This document shows, piece by piece, positions 33,866-43,647 of a DNA stretch of 64,000 bases. The position numbers and the translations under genes are program-made. The DNA lies in contig CAVRNQ010000006.1 in NCBI GenBank assembly GCA_963722555.1, positions 248,001 to 312,000 of the forward strand. Reading direction: 5' to 3'. This DNA comes from Bog-366 sp963722555 (lineage in GTDB: Bacteria > Acidobacteriota > Terriglobia > UBA7540). Numbering within the stretch: the stretch's first letter is position 1; each line of letters opens with the position of its first letter. Under the pieces are notes generated by a model, which was given only the letters and a program-made list of their open reading frames with translations, ran no database searches and was not told where the DNA came from.

Positions 33866-34621
33866 CTACCCTGTCAGCATTGCCAGGCCCCCCTTGACCA
33901 GCACCCAGATGAGCCACATGCCCAGGTAAGTCAGGAAAATCGGAAGCGGCCGGACCTTTTTCGCCGTGGCGGCGGAAAGCCCCAGGGCGGCCAGGACCAA
34001 AACCCAGATCGTGAAAATGTCGAACGAACTCGCGATCGTGTAGAGCAGCTTGGGGGTCTCCCGAATGTTTAGAAAGAACCCCACGTTGCTCGGAATGAAG
34101 TCCTGCGGATTGAACTGCTCGGGATCGCCGAACAGGATCACCACCAGCCCCAGGACGACACCTACCAGACCGACTAGGTTGGCATAGCAAATGACCGAGA
34201 AGCTCACCTTGAAATTCGTCGCGCCGCCGAAGATGGCGTTGACAACAAACAGGCCCACCGCGGCCACGATGAGCAAGTAGATCGGTGGAGCCAGAACCGA
34301 TATGACCCGCGTAATGACGGCACCCCAAGTGGCGCCCTGATGCACGGCTTGCTGCATCTGTTCCGCGCTCAGGTTGGAGGCTTTGCCGCTGAGTTCGATC
34401 GACTGCCGGACGATTCGCTCCATCCCGATCTTGTACACCATGACTTCGGTGAGCACGACGGCTGCCGCGATGCTGGCAATGAGCGGCCCCAGGAAGTCTG
34501 GCCTGCGCACGATTGACTCGAACGTGGGTCCCGGCGAGATGAAAACCCCTAACGCACGGCTCAGAAAAGAGTCCGCCGGCGGTTCTTCCGGCCCGGGAGG
34601 TGCAACCAATGTTTCGCCCAT
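33866..34621 (-). CDS. Yip1-domain membrane protein
   Basis: 251 residues with GAGGAGTG upstream. After a Pro-rich start come five membrane segments: GPLIASIAAAVVLTEVMVYK, VLAPPIYLLIVAAVGLFVVN, VICYANLVGLVGVVLGLVVI, FDIFTIWVLVLAALGLSAAT and LTYLGMWLIWVLVKGGLAML, with GFISPGPTFESIVRRPDF-like Yip1 entry. Function of bacterial Yip1 proteins is not established. Confidence 0.75.
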   Translation of the reverse strand: MGETLVAPPGPEEPPADSFLSRALGVFISPGPTFESIVRRPDFLGPLIASIAAAVVLTEVMVYKIGMERIVRQSIELSGKASNLSAEQMQQAVHQGATWGAVITRVISVLAPPIYLLIVAAVGLFVVNAIFGGATNFKVSFSVICYANLVGLVGVVLGLVVILFGDPEQFNPQDFIPSNVGFFLNIRETPKLLYTIASSFDIFTIWVLVLAALGLSAATAKKVRPLPIFLTYLGMWLIWVLVKGGLAMLTG

Positions 34622-35122
34622 GATTCACTCCTCAACGACTTCAACCGCTGCCCGCGCGACGAGCAACGTGGTTAGGAAGCAAGCCTCGAGACATCTCTTC
34701 GCACCCGCAGCACACGGCGGCGCCTGCTTCGTTTTCGATTCGGTAGAGTTGAACCAGAACCTCGCGCCAGAAGATACCAGCTTGGCCGGAAGCAAGCAAG
34801 CCTCTTGGTATGACAGCGCTGAACTCAGCATCACAGGTGCCCTTTTTCCTCAGACCCGGCTCTTGTAGAGGCCGCCTTTAGGCGGGCAAGTCTTTGAATC
34901 TATGATGCCGCCCTGAAGGGCGCCGCTACGAAAAGCAGCCCCTCCCCGAGTTATCACGCAGACGCTAAATGCCCCGTTAAAAGTTTTGGCTGTTGTCGGA
35001 CCTGAAGGTCCGACCGGGAACGCACTCCCCCGTGTTAGGACGCTACCCAGCCCGTTTTAGAGTTGCATAAGATTTCGTGACTCGATACACTCTTGCCAAA
35101 TTTTCCGGCAGTCGAGTGCAGG
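34622..35122. other. 500 bases with GC hairpins, no gene
   Basis: Holds the perfect inverted repeat GTCGGACCTGAAGGTCCGAC (34995-35014) and shorter ones: GCCGCCTTTAGGCGGGC (near 34871) and GCCGCCCTGAAGGGCGCC (near 34907). Such strings recur between genes of this genome type. No frame with ribosome binding site. Confidence 0.5.
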
Positions 35123-35953
35123 ATGGAAAAAGAGCGGCGGCGTACACCTCGCATCATGTTCAGCCTCCCCGTGAGCGCCAGTGGCGTCGACGAACAAGGG
35201 CGGCTTTTTGAGGCGGCAGGCCGCACCATCACTCTGAACCGCCATGGCGCGCGGGTGCAGCTTTCCCACTTGCTGAAGCCGGGCCAGATTCTTCACGTGG
35301 TCAACCAACTCAACGAGGCGGAGGCCGACTTCCGGGTGGTCGGTCCCATCTCCCCTCCGCTCGAGCGGGTAGGCGAATGGGGCATCGAGTGCCTGCGGGA
35401 AGACACGAACATCTGGGATATTCACTTCCCCCCCTTGGCTGAGGAAGCTGACGCACGCGCGCTGCTCGAGTGCCGAGGTTGCCAGACTCTGGCGCTGCAG
35501 CCACTCTCGCTAGTGGAAGTCGAAGTCCTGGAGACCGCCGGCCTGCTCTCCAACCCCTGCCCGCATTGCGAGGCCACGACCCCCTGGGGATACCCGCAGA
35601 GGACTTTTGAAGCGGAAAGCAAGACCTATCAGGCTGCCACCGCCGCGGACGGCGAGACCGCTCCCCTTGACGCCGACCGCCGCAACGCCCCCCGCAAGCC
35701 TGCGCAGCTTCCCGCGCGGCTGCGCAATTATTACGGGGAAGCGGAAATTGTCCAAACCGAGAACAATTCCCCGGAAGGTCTTTGTTTTGTCAGCAACCGG
35801 GAGTATCTCATCGGCCAGGGGATTCTGGTGGTCTGCCCGTTCCAAGCTGGGAATGAAAAACCTGAACTGCGCGCTCGCATCGTCCGCGAAGGACTCGCCG
35901 GAAGCCCCGCCCAGCGCCTTTATGGCGCGCGCTACGAGCGCGCCACCCTCTAA
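35123..35953 (+). CDS. PilZ / zinc-knuckle / PilZ protein
   Basis: 276 residues from ATG at 35123. An N-terminal PilZ-like domain (ERRRTPRIMFSLPVSASGVD; TLNRHGARV) is followed by a C-x2-C pair (CRGCQTLAL, about residue 120) and a second (CPHCEATTPW, about 150), then a second PilZ-like domain (RRNAPRKPAQLPARLRNYYG; SPEGLCFVSNREYL). PilZ domains bind cyclic-di-GMP through RxxxR and D/NxSxxG; here the second motif reads NNSPEG in the C-terminal copy and LNRHGA in the N-terminal one, so binding is uncertain. The protein at 53073-53936 has the same layout. Confidence 0.65.
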   Translation: MEKERRRTPRIMFSLPVSASGVDEQGRLFEAAGRTITLNRHGARVQLSHLLKPGQILHVVNQLNEAEADFRVVGPISPPLERVGEWGIECLREDTNIWDIHFPPLAEEADARALLECRGCQTLALQPLSLVEVEVLETAGLLSNPCPHCEATTPWGYPQRTFEAESKTYQAATAADGETAPLDADRRNAPRKPAQLPARLRNYYGEAEIVQTENNSPEGLCFVSNREYLIGQGILVVCPFQAGNEKPELRARIVREGLAGSPAQRLYGARYERATL

Positions 35954-36157
35954 GGCAGACGCGCACCACCACGGCAAACTGACCCACTACGAAATCCCGC
36001 GGCAGCAAGGCCGCTCCGCAGCGGCATTTGCAGTCCAGGAAGCCGGCGGATAGAATCGAATAGCGCGGGCTCAAGCTTGGCCCCAGGCACGACATTGGGT
36101 GCCATGAAGTGGCGGGTTGAGGGCTCACAACATCTGCGCTCAGGAGAGGATTCCGGC

Positions 36158-36559
36158 ATGGTACGAACTTCTTATTCCGTTTGGCTCCGGCGGCTGGTCG
36201 CGCTCGGCCTGCTCGTCGCCACGACCTTGATCTGGCCGGCCAGCGCGCCCTTGCGGCTGGCGGAGGGGCAGGAGGCCTCCCCGCTAGCCGATCCCGCCAC
36301 TGCGCCTGTCAGCAGCCGAGGTGTTCCCGTTGAGCGCAACACGGGTCCGGTGCTTACTGCCAAGCAGAAGCGGGAACTTCTGAAATCCCGCTTTGAGAAG
36401 ATGAAAGACGACGCCGCGCAGCTTGCCACCGAGGCCAACGATCTCCACGATGAACTGGACAGATCGAGCGTCAACATCCTCTCCCTGGATGTCATCCAGA
36501 AGGCTGAAAAGATTGAGAAGCTGGCGAAGAAGATCAAGGACGAAGCCAAGGGGTACTGA
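36158..36559 (+). CDS. small secreted coiled-coil protein
   Basis: 133 residues from ATG at 36158 with AGGAGAGG upstream. Signal peptide LVALGLLVATTLIWPASAPL; the mature part ends in a long charged helix (LLKSRFEKMKDDAAQLATEA; IQKAEKIEKLAKKIKDEAK). Periplasmic. Family not recognised. Confidence 0.6.
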   Translation: MVRTSYSVWLRRLVALGLLVATTLIWPASAPLRLAEGQEASPLADPATAPVSSRGVPVERNTGPVLTAKQKRELLKSRFEKMKDDAAQLATEANDLHDELDRSSVNILSLDVIQKAEKIEKLAKKIKDEAKGY

Positions 36560-36738
36560 CCGGGATTTCTCACCGTGGAGGGGAAGGGCGGGGCGGAATC
36601 TATCCTGCCAAGCCGGAAGCCGGGAGCCCCGCTCCCCCCCTCACCGTGGGCGACCAGAACGAAGCCGCTGGCGCGGGGCGTAAATTCATTGACGCCCTTG
36701 ATTGGCGGGGGGATTTGCAGTAGAAATAACCTGATCTG

Positions 36739-37404
36739 ATGATGGCAGCCAGAGCACCAAGACGGACCTTGCCTTTCGACCCAAAGGCTCTCCTGGCGAA
36801 AGTCGGCGATGGCAGAAGTGTCGCGTCCTTCCGGCGTAAGCAAGTGATCTTTACGCAAGGTGATCCGGCGGACGCGGTGTTCTACGTTCAGAAAGGCCGC
36901 GTGAAGCTGACCGTGGTTTCCAAACAGGGGAAGGAAGCTATCCTTGGGCTTCTCGGTCCTGATGAGTTCTTCGGTGAAGGCTAGTTGGCCGGGCAGCCCT
37001 TACGCATGTCAACAGCCACGGCGACGGAAGACGCAACCGTTCTTCGTCTCCGCAAAAAGGCCATGATGCGACTGCTGCACACCGACCCAGGATCTTCGGG
37101 GCTCTTCACGACCTACCTGCTCTCCCGCAATATTCGATTTGAAGAGGACCTGGTCGATCAACTGTTCAATTCGAGCGAGAAGCGGTTGGCTCGGGTTCTG
37201 CTTCTGCTTGCGCACTTTGGCAAGGAAGGCAAGCGGGAGCCGGTGATTCCGAAAATCAGTCAAGAAACACTGGCGGGAATGATCGGAACAACCCGGTCGC
37301 GAGTCAGCCACTTCATGAACAAATTCCGCAAGCTCGGGTTCATCAAGTACAACGGCGGCTTGCTGGTTCACAGTTCACTTTTCAACATAGTCCTCCATGA
37401 TTAG
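36739..37404 (+). pseudogene. Crp/Fnr-type transcription factor with an in-frame amber codon
   Basis: Two frames in register separated only by TAG at 36982-36984. Upstream: cyclic-nucleotide-binding-type fold (VASFRRKQVIFTQGDPADAV; GRVKLTVVSKQGKEAILGLL; DEFFGEG). Downstream: LAGQPLRMSTATATEDATVL, dimer helix and winged HTH (ISQETLAGMIGTTRSRVSHF). Family members have one residue at the stop position, typically Cys or Ser, so a single protein of 221 residues is implied. Both halves are well preserved, which argues for a recent mutation, a base error or readthrough. No Shine-Dalgarno is seen before the ATG pair. Confidence 0.75.
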
Positions 37405-37583
37405 AGTCCCCTCCTCGCGAATGCCTCGGCCCAACAAAAGCCCGAGTCGAGTCCCGCCCATCATCTGAAATGTGAGCAATATTGAACAGATTTCCGTGCC
37501 CGCGGGGGTTAGCCTGCCGGAGGGCAGGATCGAGGCAAATCGCTGTATTCCGAAATGAGCGCTCGCGCGCCGGTATTAGCTGG

Positions 37584-37589
37584 TAGAAT
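37584..37589 (+). promoter_or_regulatory. extended -10 element (TGGTAGAAT)
   Basis: About 80 bases upstream of the radical SAM gene. Same form as at 46480 and, on the minus strand, 23712. No matching -35. Confidence 0.4.
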
Positions 37590-37670
37590 GCCGTGTGCAG
37601 TCCGCACGGACTCAACTGCTTCCTGAGATCGGCCCCGCCACCTAACTCCGTGCACCGAGGCGAAAAGCAA

Positions 37671-39242
37671 ATGAATATTCTTCTCTACAACCCGGACAAC
37701 GAAATCACCAACAACTTCATGCCGCACCTCTGGATGTTCCTCCTGAAATCGCTCACGCCCCCAGGTCACAAGGTGTTCCTCATCGACGGCAACGCGCGGC
37801 GTCTGAGCAGGGAGGAGCTCGTCGAATACGTCCGGGAGAATCACATCGGCCTCGTGGGGATTGGCGCCATGACGCGCATGATCCGGAAGGCTTACCACAT
37901 GGCGGATGCCCTGCGGGCGGCGGGTGTTCCGGTGGTGATGGGAGGTCCGCATGTCACCGAGGTGCCGGACGAACCGCTGGGACGTGACGGCGAACCTCGC
38001 CACGCTGACGCTGTGGCTCTGGGGGAGGCCGACCAGACCTGGCCGACCATCGTTGCCGATGCCGAGCGCGGCACGCTGAAAGAAATCTATGCCCCGCTGA
38101 ATACGGACGGCAAAGAGGTCAAGCCTTGCCTGGACGACTACCCGGTGATCCCCTGGGACCGCATGGATCTTGACCAGTTCAACCTGATCAAGCACTTCCC
38201 CAAGATGGCGCGGCGCCTGCTGTCACTTTTCGGCATGACGTGGCAGAGCTTCCACCTGATTCCGATTGAGTCCGGGCGCGGCTGTCCCTACGGGTGCGAG
38301 TTCTGTACGGTGACGGGTTTCTTCGGTGACTCGATCCGGTTCCGGTCGAATGAAAGCGTCGTCAATGAACTGCTGATGCTGAAGGCACTGGAGAAGCGCC
38401 AAAAAGGAAAGATCGCGGTCTTCTTCATCGACGACAACTTCGCGATCAATCCCCGGCGCACCAAGTCCTTACTGCGCGAGATCATCGCACGCGGCGCCCA
38501 AGTGCCCTGGATAGCGCAAATCAGCATGAACCTGCTGCGCGACGAGGAATTGGTCTCCCTGATTGCCCAAAGCGGCGGCAGGTGGATCTTCATGGGCCTC
38601 GAGTCCATTGACCCGGAGAACCTCAAGAGTGTCAGCAAAGGATTCAACAAGCCGGACGAATATAAGGCCATTCTGGAGCGCCTCGCTCGCCACAACCTCT
38701 ACGCCATCACGGCCTTCATCTTTGGGATGGATAGCGACCGCCCGGGGGTGGCCCAGCGCACTCTGGAAGTGATTCGTTCCTGGCCGCCGGGACTGCCGGT
38801 TTTCGGTCTGCTGACGCCCTACCCGGCGACTCCGCTCTATGACCGGTTGGCAGCGGCCGGGCGGCTCACCCGGCTGAAACATTGGCTGGAGTTCAAGCCT
38901 TTCACCATGGACTACACCCCTCTAGGGATTACCGCCGAACAAGCGGAGGCGGAGATTGGGCAGGCCTGGGCGTCGTCCTATAATCCCAAGACTAACGCCT
39001 CCGCCATCGGATGGTTGCAATCGAGGTCCTTTGCTGACCGCCTGATTCATCTGCTCGGCCGTCTGGCCTTCCGGGGAATCTATTTTCCGCAGATGAAGCG
39101 GCGGGAATGGGTGCAGGTCCTTTTTCAAAACCGAGGCCCCATCCTACGCCTGCTCGCCCAGGCGCTGAAACTCAAATTCAAGCCGCGGCCGCGCGAGCCC
39201 TTCTCTCTCGATCCCCAACTGCGGGTCGAGCGCCCAGCCTGA
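37671..39242 (+). CDS. B12-binding-domain radical SAM protein
   Basis: 523 residues from ATG at 37671 with GAGGCG upstream. An N-terminal cobalamin-binding-like domain (about 1-150: VGIGAMTRMIRKAYHMADAL, VPVVMGGPHVTEVPDEPL) precedes the radical SAM core with the cluster motif GRGCPYGCEFC (about 202-212), FFIDDNFAINPRRTKSLLRE and GRWIFMGLESIDPE. A C-terminal extension of about 130 residues is unassigned. The family methylates or rearranges lipids, bacteriochlorophylls and antibiotics; the substrate cannot be told from this context. Confidence 0.8.
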   Translation: MNILLYNPDNEITNNFMPHLWMFLLKSLTPPGHKVFLIDGNARRLSREELVEYVRENHIGLVGIGAMTRMIRKAYHMADALRAAGVPVVMGGPHVTEVPDEPLGRDGEPRHADAVALGEADQTWPTIVADAERGTLKEIYAPLNTDGKEVKPCLDDYPVIPWDRMDLDQFNLIKHFPKMARRLLSLFGMTWQSFHLIPIESGRGCPYGCEFCTVTGFFGDSIRFRSNESVVNELLMLKALEKRQKGKIAVFFIDDNFAINPRRTKSLLREIIARGAQVPWIAQISMNLLRDEELVSLIAQSGGRWIFMGLESIDPENLKSVSKGFNKPDEYKAILERLARHNLYAITAFIFGMDSDRPGVAQRTLEVIRSWPPGLPVFGLLTPYPATPLYDRLAAAGRLTRLKHWLEFKPFTMDYTPLGITAEQAEAEIGQAWASSYNPKTNASAIGWLQSRSFADRLIHLLGRLAFRGIYFPQMKRREWVQVLFQNRGPILRLLAQALKLKFKPRPREPFSLDPQLRVERPA

Positions 39243-39528
39243 GCATCACAGTGACCGGCCCGCCTTCCGCAAACTTGCCGCATAGACTTGGGCTCTACGG
39301 GCACGCCTAAGACGGTTGGCCACCGAGGACTCACTACAGGTCGGTGTGATCCCGGAGTCTCCTGTGGATATCTCCTGGCGCGATTCGATTCCGAGGCTAA
39401 AACAATGGACCGCTCGAGGAGCGGAAAGCCCTTTGGCTCATTCCGCCCTGCGAGCGGCCCGCATGGTCTCATTTGCCGGCTAGTGCTGCGGACGCGCGAG
39501 TTGCGGTCAACTCGGCGCCCGCAGAAGT
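39243..39528. other. intergenic between convergent genes, nothing supported
   Basis: About 290 bases without a convincing frame or hairpin followed by T run. Confidence 0.4.
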
Positions 39529-42087
39529 TTAATCCGCCCTGGCGCCGGATCGGGCCTTCGCGCCCTCACCAGCGCGAATCCGCATTCCGTAAAACGACCG
39601 ATAGACGAAGAAAATTGACACGGCGAAGAACACTAATGCCAAGACGTGCGTCAATCCGGAGCCGCTAGTCACGGTCAGCCTGACCGCCAGTTCCACCGCC
39701 AGCAAGCCGAACAGGGTGGTGAACTTGATGACCGGGTTCAAAGCTACCGAAGAAGTGTCCTTGAACGGGTCCCCCACCGTGTCGCAGATGACGGTGGCGT
39801 CGTGCAGAGCCGTGCCTTTCTGCTTCAACTCGACCTCCACAATCTTCTTGGCGTTGTCCCAGGCCGCCCCGGCGTCCGCCATGAAGATGGCTTGATAGAG
39901 GCCAAAGATGGCAATCGAAATCAGGTAACCGATGAAGAAGAAGGGCTCGACGAAGGCAAAAGCCAAAGTGGCGAAGAACACCGCGATGAAGATGTTCAAC
40001 ATGCCTTTCTGCGCGTACTGCGTGCAGATGGCGACCACCTTCTTGCTGTCCGCGACCGAAGCCTTCTCAACGCCTTCCAGCTTGATGTTGGCCTTGATGA
40101 ACTCCACGGCGCGATACGCGCCGGTGCTCACGGCCTGGGTGGCAGCTCCGGTGAACCAGTAAATCATGGCTCCGCCAGTGATCAAGCCCAGCACAAAGGG
40201 CGCGTGCAGCAAGGAGAGCTTGTCGACGTTCTCCGTGATGCCCTTGGTGAGCGCCATGATGATGGAGAAGGTCATGGTAGTGGCGCCCACCACCGCAGTT
40301 CCGATCAACACCGGCTTGGCCGTGGCCTTGAAGGTGTTGCCCGCCCCGTCACCCTCTTCCAGCATTTCCTTGGCGCGGGCAAAATTTACGTCGAAATTGA
40401 AGTCCTTCTTGATCTCCTGCTGGATGTTCGGAATCTGCTCAATCAACGAAAGCTCGTAAATCGATTGCGCGTTGTCCGTCACCGGGCCGTAGGAATCCAC
40501 CGCGATCGTCACCGGACCCATTCCCAGAAACCCGAACGCCACCAAGCCAAAGGCGAAGACCGCCGGCGCGAGCATCATGGTACCCAGCCCCATAGTGCTG
40601 ACCATCGAACCAATGGACATCAATAACACCATGGCCAGGCCCAGGTAATACGCTGAGAAATTTCCGGCCACGAAGCCGGAAAGAATACCCAGTGAGGCCC
40701 CACCTTCCTGGGCGGAGGTTACCACCTCGCGGACATGCCGCGATTCCGTGGAAGTGAAGCTCTTGACGAGTTCAGGAATGAGCGCGCCGGCCAGCGTGCC
40801 GCAGGAAATGATCGTGGCAAGCTTCCACCACTGCGTGGAGTCGCCCCCCAGGGTGGGAATGATGAACGCCGAGACGGCATAGGTCAGGGCGATGGAAACA
40901 AAGGAGGTGATCCAGACCAGCGAAGTCAGCGGCGCCTCGAAATTCATCTTATCTGCGTTGCCGTACCGGGCCTTGGCAATCGCGCCGTTAAGGAAATATG
41001 CCACGGCACTTGCCACCAGCATGATGACGCGGATCACGAAGATCCACACCAGCAATTGCACCTGGACCGTGGGGTTTTTCACCGCCAGCAGGATGAAGGT
41101 GATCAGCGCCACGCCCGTTACGCCGTAGGTCTCAAAGCCGTCGGCGGTCGGCCCCACCGAATCGCCGGCGTTGTCGCCCGTGCAGTCCGCGATGACGCCC
41201 GGGTTGCGCGCATCATCTTCCTTGATTTTGAAAACGATTTTCATGAGATCGGAGCCAATATCCGCGATCTTGGTGAAAATGCCGCCCGCAATACGCAGCG
41301 CCGCCGCACCCAGCGATTCGCCGATAGCAAAACCGATGAAGCAAGGCCCCGCATAGTCGCCGGGAATAAAGAGAAGGATGATCAGCATCATCAGGAGTTC
41401 CACGCTGATCAGCATCATGCCGATGCTCATGCCGGAGCGGAGAGGAATCTGGTAAATGGGAAACGCCTTGCCGCGCAGGCTGGCAAAAGCCGTGCGGGAG
41501 TTGGCGAGAGTGTTTACGCGAATCCCGAACCACGCCACTCCATAACTGCCCGCGATTCCCACCAGGCTGAAGAACAGGATGATCACCACCCGTATCGCCT
41601 CATACTTCAGCAGCATGCCGAAATACAGCAGGATGATCGCGGCGATGAACACCCACAGCAGCATCAGGAACTTTCCCTGCGTGATCAGGTAGGTCTTGCA
41701 GGTTTCATAGATCAACTGGGAGATCTCGCCCATGGCGCGGTGGACCGGCATGCTCCGCAGGCGGCTATAACTGACCATTCCAAACAGCAGCCCGAAGATG
41801 CAAAACAAGATGCCGACCATCAGCAATTTGTGGCCATTCACACCCAGGAACTGCACCTGGGAAAGATCGGGAAGCTGGAGACTGGCCTCGCCGGCCGCCT
41901 CATCAGGAGGCGCCGCGAACGCTCCGGGCGCCGATAGCAACAGGAAACCCACGCCCGCCGCGATCGTCTTGGCGATCCGGCCGTGTTGCGCCCAGACACG
42001 GGCGAACCACTGGCGCAGAACTGGCTGGGAAAAAACAGAAATAGCTAGGGTGAGCACACTAAGGGTGAGAAGAACTGAAACGTGCAT
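39529..42087 (-). CDS. hppA: K+-insensitive membrane proton-pumping pyrophosphatase
   Basis: 852 residues from ATG at 42087 with GGAGGAAATACG upstream. About 16 membrane helices. Substrate motifs EDDARNPGVIADCTGDNAGD and MADAGAAWDNAKK-like late Asp/Lys residues are present. GNTFKATAK carries lysine where K+-dependent enzymes have alanine, indicating the K+-independent, proton-pumping type. Hydrolyses PPi while pumping protons out of the cytoplasm. The protein is about 100 residues longer than typical bacterial forms, with an N-terminal extra helix and loops. Confidence 0.93.
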   Translation of the reverse strand: MHVSVLLTLSVLTLAISVFSQPVLRQWFARVWAQHGRIAKTIAAGVGFLLLSAPGAFAAPPDEAAGEASLQLPDLSQVQFLGVNGHKLLMVGILFCIFGLLFGMVSYSRLRSMPVHRAMGEISQLIYETCKTYLITQGKFLMLLWVFIAAIILLYFGMLLKYEAIRVVIILFFSLVGIAGSYGVAWFGIRVNTLANSRTAFASLRGKAFPIYQIPLRSGMSIGMMLISVELLMMLIILLFIPGDYAGPCFIGFAIGESLGAAALRIAGGIFTKIADIGSDLMKIVFKIKEDDARNPGVIADCTGDNAGDSVGPTADGFETYGVTGVALITFILLAVKNPTVQVQLLVWIFVIRVIMLVASAVAYFLNGAIAKARYGNADKMNFEAPLTSLVWITSFVSIALTYAVSAFIIPTLGGDSTQWWKLATIISCGTLAGALIPELVKSFTSTESRHVREVVTSAQEGGASLGILSGFVAGNFSAYYLGLAMVLLMSIGSMVSTMGLGTMMLAPAVFAFGLVAFGFLGMGPVTIAVDSYGPVTDNAQSIYELSLIEQIPNIQQEIKKDFNFDVNFARAKEMLEEGDGAGNTFKATAKPVLIGTAVVGATTMTFSIIMALTKGITENVDKLSLLHAPFVLGLITGGAMIYWFTGAATQAVSTGAYRAVEFIKANIKLEGVEKASVADSKKVVAICTQYAQKGMLNIFIAVFFATLAFAFVEPFFFIGYLISIAIFGLYQAIFMADAGAAWDNAKKIVEVELKQKGTALHDATVICDTVGDPFKDTSSVALNPVIKFTTLFGLLAVELAVRLTVTSGSGLTHVLALVFFAVSIFFVYRSFYGMRIRAGEGAKARSGARAD

Positions 42088-42403
42088 CGTATTTCCTCCG
42101 ATTAGAACTCCCTCATCACGCCCCAAGGTGGGGCTGGTTGGCTTCTCCGCAACGCGGCCTTCAGGAGAGCTTCCTCACTTGCGGATAACTGGCGAAAGCC
42201 GCGCATCATATCACGCCAGAAAAAATGCCGTCAAGTTGCGAGGCGGTTAAGATCTGGTTAACGGCTATAGGAATCAGCGACTCCTAGTCCAGTTCGTCGA
42301 GGAATCCCCCACCTTCTCGATTCGTAAGGGCATTCTCATGTTCGAAAACGGCCCAAGCTGCACCACGAGCAATTCCATGTCCGATCTCGGGAGAAAACGC
42401 GCC

Positions 42404-42431
42404 TTGCCGCCACGGTGGGAGCGCGTATAAT
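42404..42431 (+). promoter_or_regulatory. sigma-70-like promoter of the PfkB kinase gene
   Basis: TTGCCG (42404-42409), 16-base spacer, TATAAT (42426-42431), about 105 bases before the ATG at 42536. Confidence 0.5.
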
Positions 42432-42535
42432 CAGCGCCCGGCCCAGGTCGGGGGATGACTCAGAAGCCGCCGGGAGGTTCTGCGACGCCGATAGCGCCGG
42501 CGTGTCTTGCGGCGCAGGCCACGAGGTCATATGCC

Positions 42536-43483
42536 ATGAATGGTCGTTGCGAGGTCTTCTGCGCAGGCAATGCGGTTGCCGACGTCCTGGCACGGCCGGT
42601 GGATCATCTCGCGCCCCCCGGGACGAGCCAGCACCTCGAGGATGTGGCGCTGGGTCCCGGCGGCAACAGCATCAACACCGGGATCGCCCTGGCTCGCCTG
42701 GGCGTGGGAGTGCGCATTGCGGCCGCCCTCGGTGAGGACCGCTTTGGCCAGTTTCTCCGCGAGCGCGTGCGCGCCGAAGGCATCGACGACTCGGGCCTGG
42801 TGGCGCTCCCGGGCGCCAAGACCTCCACCTCGATCGTGCTGGTTCAGGCGACGGGCGAGCGCCGCTTCCTGCACCTGCGGGGCGTGAGCGCCCACTTCTC
42901 GGAGCAGCATCTCGATTGGACGCGCATCGAGGGGGCTCGCGTCTTTCACTACGCGAGCGCCTTCGCCCTGCCCGCTTTCGACGGAGCGCCTTTGGCGCGC
43001 ACCCTCCAGCGCGCCCGGCAGATAGGCTGCTTGACCTCGGTGAACATCTGTTGGGACGTGCAGGGACGCTGGCTCAAGCTCCTCGAGCCCTCGCTCGTTT
43101 GTACCGACTTCATTTTTCCCAACCGGGAAGAGGGGCAACAACTGACCGGAGAGACCGATCCCGCCGCTATCGCGCGCCGCCTGCGCGGCCTGGGCGTGAA
43201 GACGGTCATCGTCAAGCTGGGAGCAGCAGGCTGCTATGTGGAATCCCCCCAGGGCGCGTTCACCTCACCAGGTTTCCCCGTGCACCCCGTTGACACTACC
43301 GGCGCGGGAGATTGCTTCGCGGCCGGGTTTCTCGCCGCGCTCTGCCGTGGCCAGAGTCTTGCCGAAGCCGCCCGCTATGCCAACGCCGCCGGAGCACTAG
43401 CCACCCTCGGCCTGGGCGGGGCCGATTCCGCGCCCACGACCGCGGAGGTGGAAGGATTTCTCCAACCACACGCGACTTCCTAG
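42536..43483 (+). CDS. PfkB-family sugar (ribokinase-type) kinase
   Basis: 315 residues from ATG at 42536. GPGGNSINTGIALARLGVGV is the first PfkB signature, and DTTGAGDCFAAGFLAALCRG the second, with the catalytic Asp and anion hole. Phosphorylates a sugar or sugar acid using ATP; the substrate is not determined. It is followed 165 bases later by a hydroxyacid dehydrogenase, so a sugar-acid pathway is plausible. Confidence 0.88.
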   Translation: MNGRCEVFCAGNAVADVLARPVDHLAPPGTSQHLEDVALGPGGNSINTGIALARLGVGVRIAAALGEDRFGQFLRERVRAEGIDDSGLVALPGAKTSTSIVLVQATGERRFLHLRGVSAHFSEQHLDWTRIEGARVFHYASAFALPAFDGAPLARTLQRARQIGCLTSVNICWDVQGRWLKLLEPSLVCTDFIFPNREEGQQLTGETDPAAIARRLRGLGVKTVIVKLGAAGCYVESPQGAFTSPGFPVHPVDTTGAGDCFAAGFLAALCRGQSLAEAARYANAAGALATLGLGGADSAPTTAEVEGFLQPHATS

Positions 43484-43647
43484 CGCGTTCTGCGGCCTGG
43501 GGGGCGCAGGGCAGAGGAAGGATTCGCTTCGTTCTCTGGCCGGCTGGGAGGGGAGTTCGAATCCCCATCCTGGTCCTTTCATTGACCTCGCCACCGGCCT
43601 TGTGGTATCAACCGAGCTTCAATAATTCTTGACGAGAGGACAAACTC

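Noticed and set aside
40735..41937. 400-codon plus-strand frame under hppA
   Set aside because: Antisense of hppA, His/Asp/Gln-rich composition typical of mirrored membrane codons.
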